64,000 nucleotides of DNA from an uncultured Bacteroidota bacterium (GCA_903957365.1 CAJBPB010000276.1:18874-82873); one strand, 5' to 3'. Counted from the stretch's first letter, positions 53,277 through 63,076 are shown. Translations and numbers: made by a program. Notes: generated by a model not told the origin, from the letters alone.

Positions 53277-53309
53277 CAAAGGTAATCAGCAAAACAAAAC
53301 GGAATCCAA
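53277..53309 (-). promoter_or_regulatory. Promoter for the MazG-like gene
   Basis: Minus strand TTG (53309-53307), 22-nt spacer, TACCTTTG (53284-53277), 20 nt before the ATG at 53256. Confidence 0.6.
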
Positions 53310-53362
53310 TTGATTATGAATTTTTAATATTAGTTTCAAATGGGTTTAATTGTCTGAATCGG

Positions 53363-53392
53363 TTGAAAGTCAATAGTTTCAGCCTATCTTTG
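53363..53392 (+). promoter_or_regulatory. Promoter for the THUMP methyltransferase gene
   Basis: TTG (53363-53365), 19-nt spacer, TATCTTTG (53385-53392), an exact match in both halves. This rules out the TTG at 53363 as a start codon. Confidence 0.75.
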
Positions 53393-53407
53393 CAAAAAAA
53401 TAATCCA

Positions 53408-54580
53408 TTGAATAGCGAAACAAATACTTATTTAGCCAAGACCGTTTCTGGTCTGGAAGGCATATTAGCCAGCGAGTTAGAACAACTTGGAGCCGAAAAT
53501 ATTGAGATTCTTACACGTGCTGTGCAGTTCACGGGAAACAAGGCGCTTTTGTATAAAACGAATTATGTAGTGAGAACAGCATTACGTGTGCTTAAAAAGC
53601 TTTCAATATTTCAGCTTGAGAATGAAATGGCTTTGTATAATATGATGAATACTTTTCCATGGGAAGAATATCTGACAGAGAATCAGACTTTTGCAATTGA
53701 TTCGGTTGTAAGTGGCACAACATTTACGCACTCACTATTTGTGTCTCAGAAAGCCAAAGATGGTCTCGTTGATCGATTCAGAAGTAAAACAGGTATTCGT
53801 CCATCTGTTGACACAAACAATCCTGATTTGCGCATCAATATTCATATTTACAATCAGGATTGTACTTTATCCATTGATAGTTCGGGCGATTCACTTCACA
53901 AACGTGGTTACCGCACAGCAGTTGACAAGGCTCCGCTGAATGAAGTGTTGGCAGCAGGCCTTATTCAGCTTACCGGATGGAAGGCAAATTCACATTTTAT
54001 TGACGGAATGTGTGGTTCAGCTACAATTCCAATCGAAGCCGCTATGTTTGCCATGAAAATTCCAGCCGGGTATTTCCGGGAAGAATATGGTTTCATGAAA
54101 TGGAATGATTTTGATGAAGTTTTATGGAAAAGTATTACAGGCGAATACTCTGCAAAAATCTGCGATTTCGATTTTGAGATCTGGGGGTCTGACCATTCAG
54201 CCAAGGCCATAACAATTGCAAATGAAAATGTTAGAAAAGCGCATTTGCATAAAGATATTAAGCTGATGCACAAGGAGTTCGATAAAATTCAACCACCTGA
54301 TGGTGAAGGAATTATGATTATCAATCCGCCTTATGGCGAACGGTTGGAAGAAAGTGATATTGAGGGTTTATATAAGATGATTGGCGACACTTTGAAGCAC
54401 AATTTCAGAGGTTACAAAGCCTGGGTTATCAGCAGTGATTTGCCTGTTTTGAAACTAATCGGACTCAAACCTTCAAAAAAGCTGATCGTTTACAATGGCC
54501 CGTTGGAATGTCGTTTTGTTTGTTTCGATATTTTTGGCGGAACCTATAAAGATATGAAAACTGAAAAGGGCAGGGCTTAG
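53408..54580 (+). CDS. THUMP-domain class I SAM-dependent RNA methyltransferase
   Basis: About 390 residues. An N-terminal ferredoxin-like plus THUMP region (about 1-150) and a Rossmann methyltransferase domain with FIDGMCGSATIPIEAA, the SAM motif, and INPPYGERLEE, the N6A/N2G-type NPPY motif. It resembles the RlmL N-terminal methylase (23S rRNA m2G2445) and the YpsC family. No ATG precedes the conserved start, and the strong promoter ends at 53392, so I use TTG 53408, giving an about 10-nt leader. Single-gene unit. Confidence 0.92.
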   Translation: MNSETNTYLAKTVSGLEGILASELEQLGAENIEILTRAVQFTGNKALLYKTNYVVRTALRVLKKLSIFQLENEMALYNMMNTFPWEEYLTENQTFAIDSVVSGTTFTHSLFVSQKAKDGLVDRFRSKTGIRPSVDTNNPDLRINIHIYNQDCTLSIDSSGDSLHKRGYRTAVDKAPLNEVLAAGLIQLTGWKANSHFIDGMCGSATIPIEAAMFAMKIPAGYFREEYGFMKWNDFDEVLWKSITGEYSAKICDFDFEIWGSDHSAKAITIANENVRKAHLHKDIKLMHKEFDKIQPPDGEGIMIINPPYGERLEESDIEGLYKMIGDTLKHNFRGYKAWVISSDLPVLKLIGLKPSKKLIVYNGPLECRFVCFDIFGGTYKDMKTEKGRA

Positions 54581-55037
54581 GATTTCCTCTTACTTGATTT
54601 GGGAAGTGACCTTTTTAGCTTCTTAAGTGAGGTGTTTTAACAGCCGCATTTTTAAAAGTAGTTCAGGATTTTATCAAAATGAAAGAAACTGACTAATTCT
54701 TCCTGAAGCGAAAGCATTTTTATAGGACAGTTTTTTTAAGAAGATGAATCATTGCTCTATTTGACGAAATAGTTCAAAGGATAGGCGTATCTGCCCATTC
54801 AGATTCCGAATTTCCAGTATTTGTAGTTTAATAGATCACTTTCACCAGGTCGAAGTTTGATTTGCTAATTGATTATTTATAACAATTATAAATTTCGAAC
54901 ATATTGATCCCCGGTGAAAAGTGTTTTGGATATTACTGTATATTTGTTGATGATCAAGTTGGACTCAATACAACCAAACTTTTTATAATTGTGTCCACCA
55001 TGAAACCAATCAATTATTATCCTTAAATATTCGTGCT
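54581..55037. other. Intergenic stretch before the DUF3857 pair
   Basis: 457 bp, AT-rich, with no ORF above about 20 codons. A weak TAATTGTG box (54988-54995) lies about 45 nt before the next ATG. No hairpin terminator for the preceding gene and no RNA gene recognised. Confidence 0.5.
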
Positions 55038-56909
55038 ATGATGAAGAAGTTAACCTTATTTCTATTCTTTTTTGGTCTGATTCTGGTCACTTACTCCCAG
55101 AAGGCACCTGTTAAGTTTGGAAAACCAGAAATGGCAGATCTTCAAATGATTACATACGATAAAGACACAAGCGCGGAAGCGGTGGTTTTGTGCCAGTATG
55201 GTTATTTCGATCCGAACCGGCTTCTTTTTACCAATACAATAAGGATTAAAATTTTAAAGACTGAAGGGACCAGATGGGCGAATTGGCAATTTAAGTCAGG
55301 CTATGAAACCAATGTCGAAGGTTATGTTTACAATCTGGTGAATGGAGAAATCGTCAGGGAAAAATTAAAATCTGCGAATATTTATCGCGAAAACATATTT
55401 AACCAGGTTTATCAGTATCGTGTTGCTTTTCCAAATGTAAAAGTTGGCTCAGTAATCGATATTGAATATATGCATCCATGGGTCCCAATTGAATTTTATT
55501 TCCAGTATGATATTCCTGTAAAATGGAGCGAATTGGTGATTTATCAGCATAATTATTTGATCTTTTCAAAGAATTATTTTGGATTTGTCCCTTTTACAGA
55601 AGCTTCAGATACCCGTTGGGTAGCTTCCAATGTTCCTGCCTTTAAGTCGGAACCTTTTATGAATTCAGAGACAAATTACAAAACCCATTTCGAATTTGAT
55701 ATCAAGAGTATTACCTATGAAGGTTATAATTACCAAGCAATAGCTACGAGTTGGGAAAACATAAGCAAGCTATTAATCAATGACCCTGATTTTGGAGGTG
55801 CAATTCAAGGTACTTTCTTTTTGAATGATGAAGCCGATCGGATTGAAAAACTAACGAGTTCTCCCAAGAGAAGAATGGTTGAGGCATTTAACTCTATCAA
55901 AAGAATCAAATGGGATGGAAATGAAAGAATTGGTATTTCGAATAGCATACTTTCAACATCTTATAAAAACGGAATTGGAAATTCGAGTGATATCAATCTG
56001 TCGCTTTTAAAATTATTACGAAAACTCGATATTGAATCTGATCCGGTTGTTTTGAGTTCAAGATCGAACGGACTGCTATCCGAATATAATCCTTCAATCT
56101 ACAAACTGAATTACGTGATTGTGTCCGCCCTAATCGATGGCAAAACCTATCTACTTGATGCTACTGAAAAATATTTGCCTTATGATTTGCTGCCAGTCAG
56201 GGCTTTGAATGTGCAGGGGAGAATTGTCAGTAATTCGAAAGACGCCTGGGTGCCGTTGGTTACCGATAGAAAAGACAAATCATCGTATTATTATGATTTT
56301 ACACTTTCACCCGATTTAATATTGACGGGAAAAGTCACTTCGAGCCGAATCGATTATGCAGCATTCGAGTTTAGAAAACATTACTTTTCATTTACGGGTT
56401 CCGATGAATTTATCGACGATTTTGAAAAAAATCATGCAGGTTACAAAGTTATCAGTTCTGATTTTCAAAATCTTGATAGTCTGCACTTACCTGTCAGAAG
56501 TATGTATGAGTTGGAAATTGCTGATATTGCTGAACAGGTGGGAGATGAGATTCATCTGAATTTGTTTTTTGATATATGGATGCAAGAGAATCCCTTTAAA
56601 CAAGAAACAAGATTGACAAATATTGACTTCGACTATCCAATTGAAAAATCAATGACTGTGAAATTGGCTTTGCCCGATTCAACAACAATTATCTCTTTAC
56701 CAAAACCAATTAAAATATCATTGCCTGATAATGGTGGTTTTATCAATTACTCTGTTGGATCTGTTGGAAATTCAATAACCATGATCTTTAAATGGGGAAT
56801 CAACAGATCCCGGTTTACAGTTAATGAGTATAATTCCCTGAAAGAGTTTTATAATCAATTTGTTATGAAACAATCAGAACCTGTGATTCTTAAAATGAAA
56901 TCATTATGA
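55038..56909 (+). CDS. DUF3857 protein with degenerate transglutaminase-like domain
   Basis: 623 residues. Signal peptide (ending TYSQ), a DUF3857 beta-sandwich (about 60-210), a transglutaminase-like region (about 260-400), and a C-terminal beta domain. In the transglutaminase region the nucleophile position reads GNSSDIN (Ser316 where GDCKD has Cys) and the His position reads LNYVIV (Tyr359), so the papain-like triad is absent. I recall such catalytically empty forms as a recurring Bacteroidota subtype. It overlaps the next paralogue by 4 bp (ATGA), so the two are coupled. A structural or binding role is inferred. Confidence 0.88.
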   Translation: MMKKLTLFLFFFGLILVTYSQKAPVKFGKPEMADLQMITYDKDTSAEAVVLCQYGYFDPNRLLFTNTIRIKILKTEGTRWANWQFKSGYETNVEGYVYNLVNGEIVREKLKSANIYRENIFNQVYQYRVAFPNVKVGSVIDIEYMHPWVPIEFYFQYDIPVKWSELVIYQHNYLIFSKNYFGFVPFTEASDTRWVASNVPAFKSEPFMNSETNYKTHFEFDIKSITYEGYNYQAIATSWENISKLLINDPDFGGAIQGTFFLNDEADRIEKLTSSPKRRMVEAFNSIKRIKWDGNERIGISNSILSTSYKNGIGNSSDINLSLLKLLRKLDIESDPVVLSSRSNGLLSEYNPSIYKLNYVIVSALIDGKTYLLDATEKYLPYDLLPVRALNVQGRIVSNSKDAWVPLVTDRKDKSSYYYDFTLSPDLILTGKVTSSRIDYAAFEFRKHYFSFTGSDEFIDDFEKNHAGYKVISSDFQNLDSLHLPVRSMYELEIADIAEQVGDEIHLNLFFDIWMQENPFKQETRLTNIDFDYPIEKSMTVKLALPDSTTIISLPKPIKISLPDNGGFINYSVGSVGNSITMIFKWGINRSRFTVNEYNSLKEFYNQFVMKQSEPVILKMKSL

Positions 56910-58807
56910 AACATAAGATGTTTTTCGTAATATTTGGTTTAATAGTATTGACAAACAGTTTGTTGGCTGGAGTAAAATATCCCGTAAGTGAGATTTCTGA
57001 AGCGCTCAAAAAAAATGCAGAGGCAGTGGTGCGCAATGATGCGTATGAGTTTGTGATTTCATCCGAAACTTCAACCAGATTATCACGAAAATATGTGGTG
57101 ACGATTTTTAATGAAAATAGTCTGGATTTATCAAAGAAATATTTGTTTTATGACAAATTCACTAAAATCAAAGACGTTTCCTGTGTGGTATATAATATGG
57201 CCGGAGAGAAGGTTAAGACAATTCAGGGAGACAAAATTCTTGATCTCAGCGCTATTTCCGGCTATTCACTTTTTGAAGATAGCCGGGTAAAACTTGTAGA
57301 TGCCGATTATGCACTTTTCCCGTTTACGGTTGAGTTCGAATGGGAGGTTGTCTATACCGGTACGCTTTTTTATCCAACATGGATGCCTTACGATAGGTAT
57401 TCTGTTTCAATCCAACAATCAAGCTTCAATGTGATAACTGATATTTCCATTCCACCGTTGCGATATCTTGAACTTTATGGCGCACCTGCTTGCTTGAAGT
57501 CTAATAGTTCAAAATCGAATACCTACAATTGGAGTTTATCTGATCTTCCTTCGCTTAAGAATGAGCCATTTAGTCTGGGCCTCAATCAATACACGCCCAC
57601 AGTGCTGCTCGCACCTTCTGATTTTACAATGGATGGTTATGATGGTAATTCAGAAACCTGGAATAATCTTGGTAAATGGGTGAATGAGCTAAATGCTGGA
57701 AGGGAAATTTTATCAGAAGAAACGATCAACCACATGAAGGAATTGGTAAAAAATGCGACTTCTGAAGAAGAGAAAATAAAAATTCTCTATAATTATATGC
57801 AACAGAAAGTAAGATACGTAAATCTTGCACTTGGTATTGGTGGTTGGCAACCAATTGAGGCTCAGCGAACTGATAAAGTTTCTTATGGCGATTGCAAGGG
57901 GTTGACCAATTACATGAAAGCCTTGCTTAAGGCAGTTAATATTGAATCTATTTACACAATCGTCAGGGCCGGAGCGCTTGAAAGTAATATTCAGAATCAA
58001 TTTCCTTCAAGCCAGTTTAATCATGCTTTTTTATGCGTGCCTGTGTTACATGATACAATTTGGCTCGAATGTACAAGTCAGCGTAATCCATTTGGTTTTT
58101 TAGGAACATTTACTGATGATCGTGACGTATTGCTGATTACCGGCGATGGTGGAAAATTAGTACACACCCCTGAATATACTATTATTGATAATGTTAGTAA
58201 TACGCATATTGAAGTTGCACTTGATTCAAACGGCAATATTGAAGCAAATGTGAATGCGAGTCATAAAGGATTGTTTTATGGTGGTCTTGAACAGGTGCTT
58301 GGTATGGATGAGCGTGACCGGAAAGATTTTTTAATGGAATCGATTCATCTTTCCGGATTTGAAGTACCTTACTATAGTTATCTACCAGTTCCTGATCAAC
58401 CGGTCATGAATCAGAATATAAAGATTAATGTCCGAAAATATGCCAATGTAGTAAATAAGCAGATTATCCTTCGTCCGAATATTCTCAACCGAGTCATTGA
58501 TTCACCTGATGCTGTAAGTGATCGGAAATCGAAAGTAATACTTCGCCGCGAATGGCAGGAGAATGATACCATTACTTATACGATACCAGAAGGATCTTCA
58601 ATTGGTTCTTTGCCGAAGGATATTGATCTGCAAAGTGATTTCGGTCATTACAAAGCGACTTTCAGAAATGAAAATGGCAAACTGGTTTATTCACGACAGT
58701 TTACCCGTTTCAAAGGTGTTTTTGAACCTGAAAAATATAGCTTGTTAGTGAGTTTCTACGATAAAATAAGGAAAGCTGACGAAACGAAATTGCCTATTGT
58801 TTTGTAA
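56906..58807 (+). CDS. DUF3857 protein with intact transglutaminase-like domain
   Basis: 633 residues, paralogous to the preceding gene. Signal peptide (ending SLLAG), DUF3857 (about 50-210), a transglutaminase-like domain with Cys330 in GDCKG and His373 in FNHAF, an acidic residue in WLECTS as candidate third member, and a C-terminal beta domain. It is probably a periplasmic cysteine peptidase or transamidase; the substrate is unknown. Its ATG overlaps the upstream stop, which favours balanced synthesis of both proteins. A weak terminator follows. Confidence 0.9.
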   Translation: MKHKMFFVIFGLIVLTNSLLAGVKYPVSEISEALKKNAEAVVRNDAYEFVISSETSTRLSRKYVVTIFNENSLDLSKKYLFYDKFTKIKDVSCVVYNMAGEKVKTIQGDKILDLSAISGYSLFEDSRVKLVDADYALFPFTVEFEWEVVYTGTLFYPTWMPYDRYSVSIQQSSFNVITDISIPPLRYLELYGAPACLKSNSSKSNTYNWSLSDLPSLKNEPFSLGLNQYTPTVLLAPSDFTMDGYDGNSETWNNLGKWVNELNAGREILSEETINHMKELVKNATSEEEKIKILYNYMQQKVRYVNLALGIGGWQPIEAQRTDKVSYGDCKGLTNYMKALLKAVNIESIYTIVRAGALESNIQNQFPSSQFNHAFLCVPVLHDTIWLECTSQRNPFGFLGTFTDDRDVLLITGDGGKLVHTPEYTIIDNVSNTHIEVALDSNGNIEANVNASHKGLFYGGLEQVLGMDERDRKDFLMESIHLSGFEVPYYSYLPVPDQPVMNQNIKINVRKYANVVNKQIILRPNILNRVIDSPDAVSDRKSKVILRREWQENDTITYTIPEGSSIGSLPKDIDLQSDFGHYKATFRNENGKLVYSRQFTRFKGVFEPEKYSLLVSFYDKIRKADETKLPIVL

Positions 58808-58816
58808 GAGCTTTAA

Positions 58817-58839
58817 TGCCTCAGGCAGATTTTTTTTTT
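58817..58839 (+). terminator. Weak intrinsic terminator after the DUF3857 pair
   Basis: TGCC-TCA-GGCA mini-hairpin followed after two bases by a run of ten T. The stem is only 4 bp. Confidence 0.45.
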
Positions 58840-58859
58840 GTCTTTTTGCACTTATGTTA

Positions 58860-59573
58860 TTATAACATCCCCTCATCGGCAAAACTATAAAAAGAATTAC
58901 CTCCTATAATCAAATGGTCCAGTACTTTGATTTCGATTGTTTCACCTGCACCAACCATTTTTTTTGTTAAAGTGATATCCTGCGGACTGGGTGTAAGTTG
59001 TCCCGAAGGATGATTATGACAAAGTATGATACTTGAAGCATTGGCTTCGAGTGCGAATTTGAATATTTTCTTGGGGTCGGCAACGGTGCCGGCTACACCT
59101 CCGTCACTTATTTGTTTTGTTTTGATAACCTGATTTGCCCTGTCAAGAAACAATACCCAGAATTGTTCATAATTCAAATCGGAAAGTTTGGCAAAAAGAC
59201 ACTCGAAAGCGTCAGTACTCGTTTTAATTTGTTTCATAACAAGTGTTTCGCTCTGTCGCCTGCGTTTTCCAAGCTCTAAAGCAGCAATAATACTGATCGC
59301 TTTTGCCTCACCAATGCCTGAGTATTGAATTAAATCATGAACACTCATCCGCGACAGTTCAATCAGGTTGTCATGATTGTCTTTTAAGATCCTTCTGGAG
59401 AGGTCAACAGCTGTTTCTTTTCGATTACCTGAATTTATCAGAATAGCAATGAGTTCAGCATCACTCAGACTGATTTTCCCTTTGTTCAGTAATTTTTCTC
59501 TTGGTTTATCGTCTTCTGCCCATTGTTTGATAGAGTTGTTTTTGGGATAGTCATCCATTGATTTTTCTTTCAT
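58860..59573 (-). CDS. radC: RadC family JAB-domain protein
   Basis: 237 residues. An N-terminal helix-hairpin-helix region (about 15-110) is followed by a JAB/MPN metalloprotease-like domain with the JAMM motif HNHPSGQLTPSPQD. The family was named for a DNA repair role that later work questioned; the biochemical function is unknown, though the zinc ligands look complete here. Single gene on the minus strand, converging on the DUF3857 operon. Confidence 0.95.
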   Translation of the reverse strand: MKEKSMDDYPKNNSIKQWAEDDKPREKLLNKGKISLSDAELIAILINSGNRKETAVDLSRRILKDNHDNLIELSRMSVHDLIQYSGIGEAKAISIIAALELGKRRRQSETLVMKQIKTSTDAFECLFAKLSDLNYEQFWVLFLDRANQVIKTKQISDGGVAGTVADPKKIFKFALEANASSIILCHNHPSGQLTPSPQDITLTKKMVGAGETIEIKVLDHLIIGGNSFYSFADEGML

Positions 59574-59782
59574 AATACGAATTGATAAAATTGGTTGTTT
59601 GTGTAATTAATTGTGATACGAAAGTAGTGTAATATTTTAAGATTGATCTTAAACAAAGATCTAGGTTTTGAAAGTATCGCAAGCGAAATAGAATATCAGC
59701 GCTCTAATTGGAAGTAATATTTACATCAAGTGAACTGGTTAAGCAATGATTTAAATGAAACAAAGAAAAATATCCCAAAACT

Positions 59783-59814
59783 AAAAAGCCCCTTCTTTGT
59801 ATAAAGAAGAGGCT
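59783..59814 (-). terminator. Intrinsic terminator after rpsT
   Basis: Read on the minus strand: AGCCTCTTCTTT, short loop, AAAGAAGGGGCT, then TTTTTAG. Strong stem with one mismatch. Confidence 0.85.
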
Positions 59815-59836
59815 ATAAAATAGACAGTTAAATGTT

Positions 59837-60091
59837 TTAGGCCAGTTTGGCTGCGAATCGTGTCGTCTTTGATTTTAAGTTACCGGCTTTGTTTTTGTGA
59901 ATAACGCTTCTCTTAGCCAACTTATCAATCATCGCGTGTAATTTTGGAAGAGTGGTAACAGCTTCAGCTTTTTCGGTCAAACTTCTGAATTTCTTCAATG
60001 CATTACGCATGGTTTTTCCATAGTAGCGGTTACGTAGTCTTCTTGCGTCGTTTTGACGAATTCTTTTGATGGACGATTTGTGATTTGCCAT
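59837..60091 (-). CDS. rpsT: 30S ribosomal protein S20
   Basis: An 84-residue basic helical protein beginning [20 protein letters not shown], the S20 signature, with a C-terminal [19 protein letters not shown]. It binds 16S rRNA early in small-subunit assembly. Length is normal. It has a strong promoter (TTG, 18 nt, TACTTTTG) and its own terminator, so it is a single-gene unit. Confidence 0.98.
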   Translation of the reverse strand: MANHKSSIKRIRQNDARRLRNRYYGKTMRNALKKFRSLTEKAEAVTTLPKLHAMIDKLAKRSVIHKNKAGNLKSKTTRFAAKLA

Positions 60092-60131
60092 TTTCTTATT
60101 TTCTTATAGATAATCAATCATTTTCGGGCTG

Positions 60132-60160
60132 CAAAAGTACAATTATTTTTCTTATTGCAA
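60132..60160 (-). promoter_or_regulatory. Promoter for rpsT
   Basis: Minus strand TTG (60160-60158), 18-nt spacer, TACTTTTG (60139-60132), both halves exact; about 40 nt before the ATG. Confidence 0.7.
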
Positions 60161-60182
60161 AACATGTATTTAAATATTTTTT

Positions 60183-61472
60183 TCACAACTGAATAATTTC
60201 AGCAATAGCTGATGGTTCTTTGCCTTCGTGTAGCCCGGTAATTACTACGTCAACAAATTGATTCTTCTGTATATTCTTTGCTTTCAAACGGATCGGAATA
60301 TAATTTTCGCCGTAACCACGGGCGAAACCGTCGGTTCCAATCCGCTCAACAAGCAATCGTTGAGTTTTACCAATCATCTGCCTGATATAGTTTCTTTTAT
60401 TCTCTTCCGAAATCAAACGGATGGTTTCTGATCTGTAATTTTTTACTTTCTCAGGTATCTGTTCAGGCATTCTCTCAGCCCGCGTTCCGCTGCGGACAGA
60501 ATATTTGAATGTATGAATATGGCTGAAAGCCAATTCTTTGGCCATTGTAACCGTTTGTTCAAATTCTTCTTCAGTTTCTCCAGGGAAACCAACAATAATA
60601 TCTGTAGTCAGATTAAAATCAGGGTATAGTGATTTCAATCTCATGGCCATATTCCCAAATTGTTTTGCGGTGTACATGCGTCTCATTTTCAACAAAACAC
60701 TTTCTGACCCACTTTGTAAACACAGGTGCAGATGGGGTGTAAGTTTTGGATGAGTAAAAAGTTCAAAAAAACGATCCGAAAATCCATCAGGTTCTATAGA
60801 TGAAATCCTTAACCTGAAATCACCTGGAATATTGAGAATGTTTTCGACAAGCTGTTCGAAATTTATTGTTTTGTCTTCGTATCTTCCGATATTAACGCCT
60901 GTTAGTACTACTTCTTTGAAACCATAATCAAGTACTTCCTGTATATTCTGATAAATTTCTTCCGCAGGGCGACTTGTTGCCCTTCCCCTGACTTTGGGAA
61001 TGATACAGAAAGTGCAGAAATTATCACATCCATCCTGAATTTTGATCATGCTCCGTGTGTGGAAGGTCTTGTAAGCAGCTTCATAACTGAATAGATCCTT
61101 GTCAAATCCTTCGGGATCAGCAGCATCACCTCTGAAATGAGATTCAATAATACTATATATTGAGGTTTTTCGCTCGTTGTCAACGACATAACTGATGTTA
61201 TCCGTTTCGAGAAGCGATTGCTTGTAATTATTGGCCATACAACCGGTAACAACAACCACAGCCTCCTTGTTTATTTTTCTGGCCTGATTGATGGTCTGAC
61301 GCGATTTCTGGTCGCTTTGATTGGTTACAGTGCAGGTGTTAATAACGTATATATCAGCTTCTTCTGAATAGTCTACGATTTCATAACTACCGGTATGAAA
61401 ACGTGATGCAAGGGCATCGGTTTCATATTGGTTAAGTCGGCAACCTAGAGTTTTGAATGCGATTTTCTTCAT
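60183..61472 (-). CDS. mtaB: tRNA t6A37 methylthiotransferase MtaB
   Basis: A 429-residue radical SAM enzyme converting t6A to ms2t6A at tRNA position 37. The N-terminal MTTase domain has three Cys (TLGCRLNQYETD, VINTCTVTNQSD, VTGCMANN), then the radical SAM cluster GCDNFCTFCIIPKVRGRATS and a C-terminal TRAM domain. The VTNQSDQKSRQ segment supports MtaB over MiaB or RimO. It starts 4 bp after the miaB-like gene, so the two are co-transcribed. Confidence 0.93.
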   Translation of the reverse strand: MKKIAFKTLGCRLNQYETDALASRFHTGSYEIVDYSEEADIYVINTCTVTNQSDQKSRQTINQARKINKEAVVVVTGCMANNYKQSLLETDNISYVVDNERKTSIYSIIESHFRGDAADPEGFDKDLFSYEAAYKTFHTRSMIKIQDGCDNFCTFCIIPKVRGRATSRPAEEIYQNIQEVLDYGFKEVVLTGVNIGRYEDKTINFEQLVENILNIPGDFRLRISSIEPDGFSDRFFELFTHPKLTPHLHLCLQSGSESVLLKMRRMYTAKQFGNMAMRLKSLYPDFNLTTDIIVGFPGETEEEFEQTVTMAKELAFSHIHTFKYSVRSGTRAERMPEQIPEKVKNYRSETIRLISEENKRNYIRQMIGKTQRLLVERIGTDGFARGYGENYIPIRLKAKNIQKNQFVDVVITGLHEGKEPSAIAEIIQL

Positions 61473-61476
61473 GCTT

Positions 61477-62931
61477 TCAGCTGGCGGTTTGTGATATTAA
61501 TTGCTCAACCAATACGCCTTCAATCGACAATGGAGTGGCACTTGTAACTTCAATTTGAATAAATTTTCCGATCAGGGTCAGGTCATTTGATTTAAATCGT
61601 ACAACAATTTTGCCTTCAGTGAGGGCAGAAAGATAGCCTTCCTTGCGATCACGACCTCTGACCAGTACATGCATTGTTTGACCTGTTAATTTTCTGGTGT
61701 ATTTTATTGCATGTTTTGTGAGTTCATCTGTCAGAATATGATAACGGGCTTTTTTCATTTCTTTGGGAACATCATCTTCCCATCTCGAACTGGCTGCTCC
61801 GGGGCGAACACTGTATTGAGCAATATATGCCATGTTGAATTCAAACTCCGCCATTGCTCTTCTGGTGCTTTCAAACTGTTCGTCCGTTTCACCTGTAAAT
61901 CCAACAATGATATCAGTGAAAATAGTTGCTTCAGGAATGAGATTCCGGATTGTAAGCACAATTTGTCTGTATTTCTCCATTGAGTGTTTACGGTTCATGC
62001 GTAAAAGTACATGGTCATCGCCAGATTGCATGGGAAGATGAATTTGTTTAGCAAGACATTTATATTTAGAAATGACTTCAATCACTTCATCATTCATATC
62101 GCGGGGATGGGGAGAAGTAAAGTACACCCAAAACGTTTTATCTGATTGAAGACCAAATTCACCAATCTGCTCAAGCAAATCAGGAAAAGTAATTTCTTCA
62201 CCTTTTTTATCTAATCCGTATGAATTTACATTCTGTCCTAGCAGTGTGATTGATTTGAATCCTTTTTCAACCAGTTGCCTGAGTTCATCCATGATTTCAA
62301 TTGAACTTCTCGAAACCTCTCTTCCACGGGTATAAGGCACTGCGCAAAATGTGCAGAATTTATCACAACCATTCTGTATTGGAATAAATGCCTCAAAATC
62401 AGAAGTATGTGTGGGTTCAAGATCCCAGAACTCTTCGATGTTTTTACCAGGGTTTAATTTTATTATGTCAGGTTTTTTACCCTGTACTCCAAATGGTTTC
62501 AATATTGACAAAAACGGCTCTTCAGTCTTTTTTATCGTTGGAAGTAGTGTTTCTCCTCCAATATTCGTGTGAAGTAAGCCTGCGGGTGTTACAACGCCAT
62601 ATTGACTGATCATCTCAGGCAATTGGGGTAAGTCACTCATCGGAAAAACCAGATCGAAAAGTTTTAGAAAGCGTTCGTTGTCAGCAGGTAGAATACAGCC
62701 GGAAACGAAAGTGATCAGGTTCTTGCGGTTTTTTCTACGGTTCCATTTCGAAATGCGGTCATATACTTTATCAATGGCTTTTTGACGTACAGAACAGGCA
62801 ATTACTCCAAGAATAGAGGCTTCATTTTCATCTTCTGTCTGCGAAAAACCCAGTTGTTGTAAAACTGTATTTACACGTTCTGTGTCCGACAGATTCATTT
62901 GACAACCAAGCGATATTAAGTGGTATTTCAT
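61477..62931 (-). CDS. miaB: MiaB-like tRNA methylthiotransferase
   Basis: A 484-residue radical SAM enzyme, probably making ms2i6A37 in tRNA. N-terminal domain: SLGCQMNLSDTERV, IACSVRQKAIDKVYDRI, and VSGCI supply the three auxiliary-cluster Cys; the CSxRxKA context is that of MiaB. The radical SAM motif is GCDKFCTFCAVPYTRGREVS, followed by TRAM. Oddities: the usual NTC at the second Cys is IAC, and an insert of about 45 residues precedes the radical SAM domain. Operon with mtaB. Confidence 0.88.
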   Translation of the reverse strand: MKYHLISLGCQMNLSDTERVNTVLQQLGFSQTEDENEASILGVIACSVRQKAIDKVYDRISKWNRRKNRKNLITFVSGCILPADNERFLKLFDLVFPMSDLPQLPEMISQYGVVTPAGLLHTNIGGETLLPTIKKTEEPFLSILKPFGVQGKKPDIIKLNPGKNIEEFWDLEPTHTSDFEAFIPIQNGCDKFCTFCAVPYTRGREVSRSSIEIMDELRQLVEKGFKSITLLGQNVNSYGLDKKGEEITFPDLLEQIGEFGLQSDKTFWVYFTSPHPRDMNDEVIEVISKYKCLAKQIHLPMQSGDDHVLLRMNRKHSMEKYRQIVLTIRNLIPEATIFTDIIVGFTGETDEQFESTRRAMAEFEFNMAYIAQYSVRPGAASSRWEDDVPKEMKKARYHILTDELTKHAIKYTRKLTGQTMHVLVRGRDRKEGYLSALTEGKIVVRFKSNDLTLIGKFIQIEVTSATPLSIEGVLVEQLISQTAS

Positions 62932-63076
62932 TAGGTTTTCTTAATTTTATTTGTTCAACATTTGGAAGGCTTAAGAAAGCGGCATCCAAAGTTCGTCAGA
63001 AACTTAGTTTCAATGTATTTCTTTTTTGACATTAAATGATCTGAGTATTTCATGTTTTTTTTGATTCACACTGATT

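Noticed and set aside
55984..56114. Loss of the triad in the first DUF3857 protein as a sign of a decaying pseudogene
   Set aside because: The frame is full-length and intact, with signal peptide and a coupled downstream gene; the GNSSDIN/NY pattern looks like a stable subtype, not decay.
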